A stretch of DNA of 64,000 nt from Catellatospora sp. IY07-71 (lineage in GTDB: Bacteria > Actinomycetota > Actinomycetes > Mycobacteriales > Micromonosporaceae). The position numbers were made by a program, and so were the translations under genes. This document shows positions 33,602 to 40,448 of the stretch, piece by piece. Position 1 is the stretch's first letter. Every line of letters begins with the position of its first letter. The stretch covers positions 4,559,501-4,623,500 of the forward strand of contig NZ_AP023360.1 in the NCBI RefSeq assembly GCF_018326265.1, written 5' to 3'. The notes below the pieces were generated by a model. The model was given only the letters and a program-made list of their open reading frames with translations. It had not been told where the DNA came from and did no database searches.

Positions 33602-33606
33602 TGCTG

Positions 33607-34860
33607 TTACTGGAAGGTGAGGGTGCCGTTGGCGTTGCGGATGCAGGACAGGGTGCGGTTGGCGGTGGTGGCGGCGGCCGAGAGGCACTGGCCGAGGACG
33701 GCGTGGCCGGCCGCGTTGGGGTGCCAGGATTCCTGGCAGGTCTGGAAGTACGTCACGCAGGTGTTCGCGAAGCGCTGGATCGCGATCTTGTCGTAGCCGG
33801 ACAGGCTCTGGATGAAGGTGCCGCTCGGGCCGTCCATGACGCGCACGGGGGTGGCCAGCGCGCCGGTGGGGCTGCCCGCCTTCTCGCACAGCCGGGCGCC
33901 GTCGAAGGCCCGCTGCACGTTCAGGTAGACCAGGTCCTGGCCGGGGAACTCGGCGGACAGGTTCGCGTGGGAGTCGCGCACCACGGCGCCGAGGTTGGCC
34001 GAGAAGCGGTGGCCGGGGGGCAGGCTCGCGCGGTGGATCGGGCAGCCCGCGGCGTAGCGCTCGGCGCCCAGCTCGCGGAACTTGTCCCTGTCGTCCTGGC
34101 GGCCGTCCTCCTCGATGAGCGTGCTGTACACGTCGGTGGGCAGCGGGTTGGTGTAGTCCTGGAACACGATGCGGTGCTGGCCGTCGGCGTCCACCTCGTT
34201 CAGCGTGGTGATCAGCTGGCGCAGCGCGTTCGTGGTCTCGGTGGTGGCCGAGGCGACCTCGGCGGCGCTGGCCAGGTCGGCGTCCGTGCACGGCTCCTGC
34301 GGCACCGGGCCGTTGATGTACGCCCAGAACTCCCACCAGCCGGTCCACGCGTCGGCGATGAACCGGTTGGCGCACAGCGTCGCCACGTCGCCGAAGGTGA
34401 AGTAGCTGTTGTTGGAGCCGAGGCCGACCAGCACCAGGTCGATGTCGTGGGTCTGCGCCACGGCGCGCAGCTGGGTGAGCTGGGCGGCGACCTGCCGGCC
34501 GTTCGTGCGCGTGTTCGACGCGTTCGCGATGTCGTGCGGCTGGCCGCCCGAGCAGGCCAGGTTGAACCGCGAGTTGATCCCGGACAGGGCCGCGACCTGC
34601 AGCGAGGCGTTGGCGGAACGGTGGCAGAAGTAGGCGTTGGTGTTCGCCGCGGACCAGCCGGGGAAGGCCTGGGCGGTCCCGTTGAGGTCGACGACCGTGG
34701 TGTACGCGCCGGCGCCCTCGCCGCTGATGAAGCTGTCGCCGATCGCGACGGCCGCCGTGGGCAGGGCGGCGGTCGCGGGGGCGGAGGCGACGGCGAGCGC
34801 GCCGGAACCGAGGGTGAGGGCGGCCGCGGCGGCCAGCGCCGTGCGCCGGAGTCTGGACAC
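33607..34860 (-). CDS. secreted SGNH/GDSL-family hydrolase
   Basis: A 417-residue exported esterase-like protein from GTG 34860 (GGAGGAT upstream). Residues 1-33 are a signal peptide. Block I AVAIGDSFISGEGAGAY holds the nucleophile Ser. LVLVGLGSNNSYF is block III (Asn oxyanion) and SWHPNAAGHAVL is block V (Asp replaced by W-H-P context, catalytic His). Several Cys pairs (CHRS, ACSGG, LCANRF, PCTD) suggest disulfides, as in secreted phospholipase/esterases. A palindrome resembling a Zur box lies upstream. Confidence 0.85.
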   Translation of the reverse strand: MSRLRRTALAAAAALTLGSGALAVASAPATAALPTAAVAIGDSFISGEGAGAYTTVVDLNGTAQAFPGWSAANTNAYFCHRSANASLQVAALSGINSRFNLACSGGQPHDIANASNTRTNGRQVAAQLTQLRAVAQTHDIDLVLVGLGSNNSYFTFGDVATLCANRFIADAWTGWWEFWAYINGPVPQEPCTDADLASAAEVASATTETTNALRQLITTLNEVDADGQHRIVFQDYTNPLPTDVYSTLIEEDGRQDDRDKFRELGAERYAAGCPIHRASLPPGHRFSANLGAVVRDSHANLSAEFPGQDLVYLNVQRAFDGARLCEKAGSPTGALATPVRVMDGPSGTFIQSLSGYDKIAIQRFANTCVTYFQTCQESWHPNAAGHAVLGQCLSAAATTANRTLSCIRNANGTLTFQ

Positions 34861-34880
34861 TGTGGATCCTCCGAAAGCGA

Positions 34881-34901
34881 ATGTGAGAACGATTCGCAGA
34901 T
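34881..34901 (-). promoter_or_regulatory. imperfect palindrome resembling a Zur box
   Basis: TGAGAACGATTCGCA (34884-34898) sits in a longer symmetry AT-TG-GAA-N3-TTC-CA-AT. It matches the actinobacterial zinc-uptake regulator consensus TGAAAATGATTTTCA at 11 of 15 positions by eye. It is 21 bp before the GDSL start codon on the - strand and between divergent genes. Confidence 0.45.
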
Positions 34902-35005
34902 AAGACCATGATTGGAGATGCGCGTCAATACTCGGGCGTTACCTGCAGGAAACCTTCAGCGCGACACGCCTGCCCGGCTTCACGGCCTGTTCATACGGCC
35001 TGGCC

Positions 35006-35018
35006 TAGGGTTCCTCAG
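35006..35018 (+). promoter_or_regulatory. leaderless-type -10 element of hemC
   Basis: TAGGGT (35006-35011) is followed by seven bases and then the GTG at 35019. No ribosome site is present. Same arrangement as at 25595. Confidence 0.5.
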
Positions 35019-35942
35019 GTGACGACGACCCTCCGCCTCGGGACCCGGGGCAGCACCATGGCCCTGGCGCAGGCCCGCCACGTCGCCCGCGGGCTGGAGG
35101 CCGCCCACCCGGGCCTGACCGTGCTGCTGGTGCCGGTGTCCACGCACGGCGACCGGTGGACCGGCAGCCTCGCCACGGCCGGCGGCAAGGGCGCCTTCAC
35201 CAGCGAGATCGACGCGCTGCTGCAGGCCGGCGACATCGACCTCGCGGTGCACTGCCTCAAGGACATCCCCGGCGACGTGGCCCTGCCCGACGGCGTGCAC
35301 ATCGCCGCCTACCTGCCCCGCGACGACGTACGCGACGCGCTGCTCAGCCGCGACGGCCTGCGCCTGGCCGAACTGGCCCGCGACGCCGTCGTCGGCACCA
35401 GCGCCGTGCGCCGCCAGGCCCAGCTCCTGCGCGCCCGGCCCGACCTGCGCGTCAAGCCGATCCGCGGCAACGTGGACAGCCGCATCGCCCGCATGGACGC
35501 CGGTGACGTCGACGCCATCGTCGTGGCCGCCTGCGGCCTGCACCGCATCGGCCAGGCGGACCGCATCACCGAGGTGCTGCCCGCCGAGGTCATGGCCCCC
35601 GCCACCGGCGCCGGCACCGTCGTCGTCACCACCCGCGTCGACGGCGAGGCGTCCAGCCTGGTCCTCGCCCTCGACGACCCCGACAGCCGCGACCCGGGCC
35701 TGGCCGAACGCGCCCTGCTCCGCCGCTTCGGCGCCACCTGCAACAGCGCCGTCAGCGGCCACGCCACCCTGGACCAGAACACGCTGACCCTGCGCGCCGC
35801 GGTCTACGCCCCCGAAGGCGACCGCACCCTGCACACCGTCGTGGCCGGCGACCGCACCCACGCCCCCGCCCTAGGCCGCCAGGCCGCCGAAGAGCTCCTG
35901 TCCCTAGGCGCCCGCAAACTCCTGGACCCCTATCTCCGCTGA
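35019..35942 (+). CDS. hemC: hydroxymethylbilane synthase (porphobilinogen deaminase)
   Basis: A 307-residue protein of normal HemC length. LRLGTRGSTMALAQARHVA is the N-terminal signature. GGKGAFTSEID, IDLAVHCLKDIPGDV with the catalytic Asp, VGTSAVRRQAQLL and IRGNVDSRIARMDAG carry the substrate-binding Arg residues. Cys241 in FGATCNSAVSGHA would hold the dipyrromethane cofactor, though the usual E-G-G-C context is altered. It polymerises four porphobilinogens to hydroxymethylbilane. It stands alone, away from hemA/hemD/hemB, so it may be a paralogue. GTG 35019 gives the correct N-terminus; the open frame upstream is not family-like. Confidence 0.85.
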   Translation: MTTTLRLGTRGSTMALAQARHVARGLEAAHPGLTVLLVPVSTHGDRWTGSLATAGGKGAFTSEIDALLQAGDIDLAVHCLKDIPGDVALPDGVHIAAYLPRDDVRDALLSRDGLRLAELARDAVVGTSAVRRQAQLLRARPDLRVKPIRGNVDSRIARMDAGDVDAIVVAACGLHRIGQADRITEVLPAEVMAPATGAGTVVVTTRVDGEASSLVLALDDPDSRDPGLAERALLRRFGATCNSAVSGHATLDQNTLTLRAAVYAPEGDRTLHTVVAGDRTHAPALGRQAAEELLSLGARKLLDPYLR

Positions 35943-35956
35943 CCCCTATCTCCGCT
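35925..35956 (+). repeat. 16-bp tandem duplication across the hemC stop
   Basis: GACCCCTATCTCCGCT occurs twice without gap (35925-35940, 35941-35956). The first copy encodes the final residues DPYLR and the first base of the stop. Confidence 0.85.
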
Positions 35957-35978
35957 GACCCCGCCCGCCCGCCGCGCC

Positions 35979-36045
35979 GATCTTGCGCGGGCTGTGGGTG
36001 CGACACGCCCGAAACGGGCAATAGGGCAACACTTCGCGCAAGATC
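35979..36045. repeat. palindromic repeat element between hemC and the GNAT gene
   Basis: Outer arms GATCTTGCGCG (35979-35989) and CGCGCAAGATC (36035-36045) flank an inner hairpin GCCCG-AAA-CGGGC (36007-36019). A further GATCTTGA follows at 36051. It lies between convergent genes and could terminate both. Confidence 0.75.
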
Positions 36046-36064
36046 GACGTGATCTTGAGGCGGG

Positions 36065-36535
36065 TCAGGCGGGCAGATCGAGGCGGGCGACGAGTTCGGT
36101 GTCCTCGGTCTCGCCGGTCTCGGTGAAGCCGACGGCGGCGTAGCAGTGGCGGGCGGCGGTGTTGGCGGGTTCGTAGGACAGGGCGAAGCGCCGGTGGCCG
36201 TGCCGGGTGGACAGCAGGTCGATCGCCGCGCGGACCGCGGCCCTGCCGAGGCCGTGACCCTGGTGGGCGGCGTCGATGATGATGCCGCCGAGCCAGGCCG
36301 CGCTGTCGGCGGGGTCGACCGTCCACATCAGGAAGCCGAGCACCGTGCCGTCGGGGCCGGTCACCGCGAGCGGCTGCCAGCCCGCCGTGCCGTAGTGGCA
36401 CAGCGCCAGGTAGTACGCCGGATCGGCGACCCACTGCCGCTGCGGCTCGCTGACGGTGAGGGCCGCCACGGCGCGCCAGTTCGCGGCGTCGACGGGCAGG
36501 AGGGTCACGGCGGGCGGCGCGTCGGGGGTGATCAT
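36065..36535 (-). CDS. GNAT-family N-acetyltransferase
   Basis: A 156-residue acetyltransferase. WLGGIIIDAAHQGHGLGRAAVRAAI is the acetyl-CoA-binding motif A (Q-x-x-G-x-G), and FALSYEPANTAARHCYAAVGFTETGE the C-terminal motif B with the conserved N-x-x-A-x-x-x-Y. The N-terminal VSEPQRQWVADPAYYLA resembles diamine acetyltransferases of the BltD/PaiA type. Substrate not proven. ATG 36535 is the only good start; the longer open frame upstream is not family-like. Confidence 0.85.
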   Translation of the reverse strand: MITPDAPPAVTLLPVDAANWRAVAALTVSEPQRQWVADPAYYLALCHYGTAGWQPLAVTGPDGTVLGFLMWTVDPADSAAWLGGIIIDAAHQGHGLGRAAVRAAIDLLSTRHGHRRFALSYEPANTAARHCYAAVGFTETGETEDTELVARLDLPA

Positions 36536-36748
36536 GTGGCGAATCCTCCCAGGCCGGTTCCGGGTGCCCTGGGCGGGGTCGGAAAGACGCAGGTCAGAAC
36601 ATGATCGGCGTGGTTCCCGGGAATGGGAAAAACGGGGCAATAGCATCTGAACTCGGATTGCCCCGGCCGTGCGTGCCGCCGTTGGAGGGTGGTGTCCGAG
36701 CCTGCGCCAGGGGCCTCGTCCGATCCCACCTACCTGGAGGCACAGTCC

Positions 36749-37618
36749 ATGCGTATCGCACGCACCGCCCTGGCCGTGGCGCTCGCGGCCCTGAGCGTCG
36801 CCGCCGTGCAGGCCCCCGCGCACGCCGCGCCGATGTGCAACGAGAAACCCGTGACCCACCTGGGCACCGCCGAGGCCGACGTCATCGTCGGCACGCCGGG
36901 TGACGACGTCATCCTGGCGCTGGCCGGTGACGACACCATCAGCGGCCTGGGCGGCAACGACACCATCTGCGCCGGCGAGGGCAACGACACCGTGTACGGC
37001 GAGTCCGCAGCGCTCGACGTCGCGGCGGCCGGCGGCGGCGACACGGTGTTCGCCGGACCCGGCGACGACACGGTGGTCGGCGACTTCGGTGCGGTCGAGT
37101 TCCCGGCGGTGACCGGCGGCACCGGCTGGACCGACCAGATCTACGGCGGCGAGGGCAACGACACCGTCTACGGTGACGCGGTCGACGCGGTCGTCACGCT
37201 GGTCGCGCCCGGGGTGGTCTTCGCCAGCGACGGCGTGTTCGGCGGGCCCGGCATCGACACCCTCTACGGCGACGCACGCACGCTCACGTTCGAGCTGGAG
37301 GGTGCGCTGGCGGTGGACGCGGGCAGCAACACCGTCTCCGGCGGCACCGAGAACGACGTGGTGTACGGCAACTTCGAGACCGTCGGCGCGACGCTCGGCA
37401 CCATCAGCGGTTCGGGCTGGCGCGACAACCTCACCGGCGGCGACGGCGACGACGCCGTGTACGGCGACGCCAAGACCGGCGCGGACAAGCTGAGCCTGGT
37501 GGGCGATCTCGCGTACACCGACATCATCAACGCAGGCGCGGGAGCCGACACGGGCGACGCGGGCCCGGGCGTCGACATCTGCGCCAACGTGGAGACCGCC
37601 ACCAACTGCGAAGCCTGA
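36749..37618 (+). CDS. secreted RTX-like calcium-binding repeat protein
   Basis: A 289-residue exported protein. Signal peptide 1-27 (ALAVALAALSVAAVQAPAHA). From residue 40 it is a run of RTX/hemolysin-type nonapeptides (GTPGDDVILALAGDDTISGLGGNDTICAGEGNDTVYG, later GGEGNDTVYGD, GGDGDDAVYGD) that bind Ca2+ as a parallel beta-roll. The repeats are broken by longer Ala/Val-rich insertions. It ends ...VDICANVETATNC, a Cys-bearing cap. Secreted through Sec rather than type I, as in other Gram-positives. Role unknown. GGAGG lies 10 bases before ATG 36749. Confidence 0.85.
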   Translation: MRIARTALAVALAALSVAAVQAPAHAAPMCNEKPVTHLGTAEADVIVGTPGDDVILALAGDDTISGLGGNDTICAGEGNDTVYGESAALDVAAAGGGDTVFAGPGDDTVVGDFGAVEFPAVTGGTGWTDQIYGGEGNDTVYGDAVDAVVTLVAPGVVFASDGVFGGPGIDTLYGDARTLTFELEGALAVDAGSNTVSGGTENDVVYGNFETVGATLGTISGSGWRDNLTGGDGDDAVYGDAKTGADKLSLVGDLAYTDIINAGAGADTGDAGPGVDICANVETATNCEA

Positions 37619-37625
37619 CCCGAAA

Positions 37626-37671
37626 GGAAGGGCACCTTCTTATCGTTTTCCGATGTAGAAGGTGCCCTTCC
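37626..37671. repeat. dispersed terminator-like hairpin, copy C
   Basis: 15-bp arms GGAAGGGCACCTTCT (37626-37640) and complement (37657-37671) with a 16-nt loop. It lies between the convergent RTX and SRPBCC genes. Confidence 0.9.
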
Positions 37672-37679
37672 CAACATGG

Positions 37680-38081
37680 TCAGGCGAGGGCCTTCTCCAT
37701 GTTGCGGAGGATGCCGGGCCAGCCGCGGCCCATGCCCTCGAACGCCTGGCGGCCCATGGGCGAGTCGAGGTCGAGGCCGCTGTGCTCCAGGAACAGGCGG
37801 GTGCCGGTGCCCTCCGGCTCCAGCCGCCAGGTCAGGGTGCTGTCGAGGGAGCCCTCGGCGAAGCTGTAGCGCAGCAGCTGCTCGGGCACGACCTCCAGCA
37901 CCTCGCACGGCTGCTGGCCGAAGCCGCCCATGTCGAGGGTGAAGCGGTGTCCCACGACCGGGCGCACGTCGCCCGCCGCCCACCAGCGGGCGTGCAGCTC
38001 GGGGTCGGTCAGCGCCTGCCACACCCGCGCGGGCGGGTGGGACAGGAACTGGTCGCAGCGGATGGTGCCTGGTTCGGTCAC
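37680..38081 (-). CDS. SRPBCC (AHSA1-like) protein
   Basis: A 133-residue START-fold protein: FLSHPPARVWQALTDPELHARWWAAGDVRPVVGHRFTLDMG, then LTWRLEPEGTGTRLFLEHSGL and a C-terminal helix (GWPGILRNMEKALA). This is the AHSA1 pattern found next to ArsR regulators throughout actinobacteria; it probably binds a hydrophobic ligand. GTG 38081 overlaps the ArsR stop by four bases (GTGA), so the two are translationally coupled. Confidence 0.9.
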   Translation of the reverse strand: MTEPGTIRCDQFLSHPPARVWQALTDPELHARWWAAGDVRPVVGHRFTLDMGGFGQQPCEVLEVVPEQLLRYSFAEGSLDSTLTWRLEPEGTGTRLFLEHSGLDLDSPMGRQAFEGMGRGWPGILRNMEKALA

Positions 38082-38389
38082 GATGACTCCTCGTCGAGTA
38101 CGTCGCGCAGCGACCGCAGCCGCTCACGCCAGAAGTGTTCGTACGGGTGCAGCCACTGCCCGACCTCGGCCAGCGGCTGCGGCTGCAGGTGGTAGTAGCG
38201 GTGTCGGCCGCGCGGCTCCTCGCGGACCAGGCCGGCGCCCCGTAGCACCTGCAGGTGCTCCGAGATCGACGGCCGGCTGAGCGAGAACCGCCCGGCGAGG
38301 TCGCTGACCGCGCGCGGGCCCTCCCGCAGCGAGTCGAGCAGCTGCCGGCGGACCGGGTTGGCCAGTGCGCTGAACACGTCAGTGGTCAC
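38078..38389 (-). CDS. ArsR-family helix-turn-helix regulator
   Basis: A 103-residue winged helix protein: VFSALANPVRRQLLDSLREGPRAVSDLAGRFSLSRPSISEHLQVLRGAGLVREEPRGRHRYYHLQ. It lacks the metal-binding ELCVC motif of true ArsR and belongs to the group paired with SRPBCC proteins. Leaderless: the GTG at 38389 lies seven bases from TATTGT. It probably represses its own two-gene operon through the palindrome between its -35 and -10. Confidence 0.9.
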   Translation of the reverse strand: MTTDVFSALANPVRRQLLDSLREGPRAVSDLAGRFSLSRPSISEHLQVLRGAGLVREEPRGRHRYYHLQPQPLAEVGQWLHPYEHFWRERLRSLRDVLDEESS

Positions 38390-38396
38390 GGGCTCG

Positions 38397-38426
38397 ACAA
38401 TACGTCGGAGATCTCCGACGCGTCAA
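38397..38426 (-). promoter_or_regulatory. arsR promoter with operator filling the spacer
   Basis: On the - strand TTGACG (38421-38426) and TATTGT (38397-38402) are separated by exactly 18 bp. Those 18 bp are the perfect palindrome CGTCGGAGATCTCCGACG (38403-38420). Transcription would start at or next to the GTG at 38389. Confidence 0.8.
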
Positions 38427-38610
38427 CTTTTCCCGACGCATCGTGGCGCCGGGCCCGATCGGGGATCGAATTTCACAAGACTTTCATGCCGACGTACTGA
38501 TCAAGTCTGGATCTGCCGCGGTCCATCTGCGATCGTCCTGTCTGTCCACACCGTGACCCCAGCCGGAGACCCCCCACCCGGCGGCGGTGCGGACAGTCGG
38601 GAGACCCTCG

Positions 38611-39243
38611 ATGTCCCGTGTCCTCAGGGCAGCCGTCGCCGCGGCGGCCGCCGTGCTCCTCACCGCCGGGCTCGGCGCCGCCCCCGCGGGCGCCACCCCG
38701 CCGAACATCCCCTCCTACAGCACCGCGCTGAGCCGGCTCAACGCGCTCACCGTCGCGGCCGAGTCGCACGCGTCCACCTACAACCGCGACCTGTTCCCGC
38801 ACTGGATCACGATCACGGGCTCGTGCAACACGCGCGAGCAGGTGCTCAAGCGGGACGGCACGAACGTGGTGGTCGACAGCAGCTGCGCGCCGACCTCCGG
38901 CTCCTGGTACAGCCCGTACGACGGCGCGACCTGGTACGCCGCCGCCGACATCGACATCGACCACATGGTGCCGCTGGCCGAGGCCTGGGCCTCCGGCGCG
39001 TGGGCGTGGACGACCGCCAAGCGCCAGACCTACGCCAACGACCTCGGCGGGCCGGAGCTGTGGGCGGTCACCGACAACGTGAACCAGTCCAAGGGCGACA
39101 AGGACCCGGCCGAGTGGCAGCCGCCGCGCTCGGCGTTCCGCTGCACGTACGCCCGCGCCTGGATCCAGGTGAAGTACTACTACGCCCTCACCGTCGACAG
39201 CGCCGAGAAGTCCGCGCTGAACAGCATGCTCGCCACCTGCTGA
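38611..39243 (+). CDS. secreted HNH-type nuclease (DUF1524/GmrSD C-terminal-like)
   Basis: A 210-residue exported protein, ATG 38611. Signal peptide 1-29 (AAVAAAAAVLLTAGLGAAPAGA). The nuclease motif is DIDIDHMVPLAEAWASGAW (His and Asp near residue 118), followed by the Asn/His-finger region NVNQSKGDKDPAEWQPP. Cys pairs (GSCNTREQ, SSCAPTS, FRCTY, ATC) suggest disulfides. Members are extracellular DNases. A 36-bp repeat that can act as terminator follows 44 bp after the stop. Confidence 0.87.
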   Translation: MSRVLRAAVAAAAAVLLTAGLGAAPAGATPPNIPSYSTALSRLNALTVAAESHASTYNRDLFPHWITITGSCNTREQVLKRDGTNVVVDSSCAPTSGSWYSPYDGATWYAAADIDIDHMVPLAEAWASGAWAWTTAKRQTYANDLGGPELWAVTDNVNQSKGDKDPAEWQPPRSAFRCTYARAWIQVKYYYALTVDSAEKSALNSMLATC

Positions 39244-39287
39244 TCGTGCCGTCGGCCGCCGTGGCGGTGACATGACGTCGCGAGCCC

Positions 39288-39323
39288 ACAACTTCTGGGT
39301 TGTAGCTACAACCCAGAAGTTGT
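39288..39323. repeat. paired 16-bp palindromic units, inverted arrangement (family 2)
   Basis: A perfect 36-bp palindrome built as ACAACTTCTGGGTTGT, spacer AGCT, ACAACCCAGAAGTTGT. It lies between the convergent nuclease and SET-domain genes and is likely a terminator. The same unit occurs as a direct pair with the same 4-bp spacing at 59851-59886. Confidence 0.85.
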
Positions 39324-39342
39324 AGGCCCCGGCCGTCATCCC

Positions 39343-39870
39343 TCAGGGCGCCGCGATGCGGTCGCGCAGCAGCGGGATCCAGTGCTCGCCGTAGCGTTCG
39401 CGCAGGTCCGGCAGCAGCCAGTCGGAGCCGGTGACCGTGCCGCGGCACAGGTCGGCGCCGCACGCGCACGCCATGGTGAAGTCCGCGACCGCGGTGGTGG
39501 TCGCGTAGTCGTTGGTGATCTCCTCGCCGGGCGCGATGTCGCGCCGCGCGGCCAGGGTGTACGCGTCGATCCACCACAGGTTCGGGTCGCAGCTGTGGTT
39601 GCCGTAACCGTTCGGGCGGCGCGGCGGCAGCACCAGGTGCAGGTCGTCGCCGACCGTGATGGTGTCCACGTAACGGTGCTCGCGCGCCGCCTCGGCGAAC
39701 AGCTCCCGCAGCGTCGCTCCGTCGACGAGGTGTCCTCCCAGCCGGGACACGATGGTCCCGGCCGGGAGGAACCCCCTCGCGAACAGCCCGCGGCCCGCGA
39801 TCGGCGACTCCCGCACCTCGACCTCGGGGTGCAGCCAGCAGTCTCTCGCGGGTTCGGTCACGGGCGTCAT
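39343..39870 (-). CDS. SET-domain protein
   Basis: A 175-residue protein with a compact SET lysine-methyltransferase fold: EVEVRESPIAGRGLFARGFLPAGTIVSRLGG, then YGNHSCDPNLWW (the pseudoknot N-H-S-C), APGEEITNDYATTT, and a post-SET-like cluster CACGADLCRG. It would methylate a protein lysine using SAM; the bacterial target is unknown. It is the downstream gene after a small coiled-coil gene with a 15-bp gap, so the two may be co-expressed. Confidence 0.87.
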   Translation of the reverse strand: MTPVTEPARDCWLHPEVEVRESPIAGRGLFARGFLPAGTIVSRLGGHLVDGATLRELFAEAAREHRYVDTITVGDDLHLVLPPRRPNGYGNHSCDPNLWWIDAYTLAARRDIAPGEEITNDYATTTAVADFTMACACGADLCRGTVTGSDWLLPDLRERYGEHWIPLLRDRIAAP

Positions 39871-39885
39871 CGCGTACGCCGCAGG

Positions 39886-40191
39886 TCAGCTCGCCGGGGT
39901 GGCGACGCCCTGTCTCGCCACCTCCGGCCCCGCCTGCAACGTGACCATGGTGAGGACCTGCCGCAGCATCCCCTCGATCCCCTCGAACCGCTGGTCGATG
40001 CCGTCGAACCGCTGGTCGATCTGGTTGAACCGTTCGGTGCATTCCTGCCGGTGGGCGCGCAGGTCGGCCGAGAACTCGTTGATCGCGCCGCGGAGCAGCG
40101 CGGTCTGGTCCTCGGCTTCGATCTGCCGCCGGCGGGTGTCGTAATGCGCTGCTTCGAGCAGGTCGACGCGCTGCCGCAGGGTCAACTTCAC
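39886..40191 (-). CDS. small coiled-coil protein
   Basis: A 101-residue protein from GTG 40191 with GGAGGAGAAGA upstream. Residues about 40-80 form a coiled coil with seven-residue repeats (FNQIDQRFDGIDQRFEGIEGMLRQVLTMV). The N-terminus KLTLRQRVDLLEAAHYDTRRRQIEAEDQTALL is also helical. No catalytic family. It lies upstream of the SET-domain gene on the same strand. Confidence 0.7.
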   Translation of the reverse strand: MKLTLRQRVDLLEAAHYDTRRRQIEAEDQTALLRGAINEFSADLRAHRQECTERFNQIDQRFDGIDQRFEGIEGMLRQVLTMVTLQAGPEVARQGVATPAS

Positions 40192-40448
40192 TCTTCTCCT
40201 CCCCAGGAGGTGTCCGCTCGGCGGAATGCCGGGCGTCCGTCGCTCACCATTCTGCATCGACTAAGTCGGTTACGCCGCATCGAAGGCGTGCCATCCCGAA
40301 TCGTGACCTGCTGTTCGACTCGAACGGGTGATTACCGCGCCCGATGGCCCGATCTTGCGGAAGGAGCCGATCCGGGTAGGGTCGCGATGATTCCTGCCGG
40401 AACCGCGGCCGCTCCCGCTCCGGTGACCGACACGACGAAGGACAGTCA
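40192..40448. other. divergent intergenic region
   Basis: 257 bp between the coiled-coil gene and the dehydratase operon. TAGGGT (40377-40382) is a -10 candidate for the operon, giving a leader of about 60 nt. No clear operator or RNA element was found. Confidence 0.4.

Noticed and set aside
39288-39323. CRISPR-like or phage attachment site because of the perfect 36-bp palindrome
   Set aside because: There is no array, integrase or tRNA; a second copy at 59851 with the same 16-4-16 layout shows it is a dispersed paired repeat.
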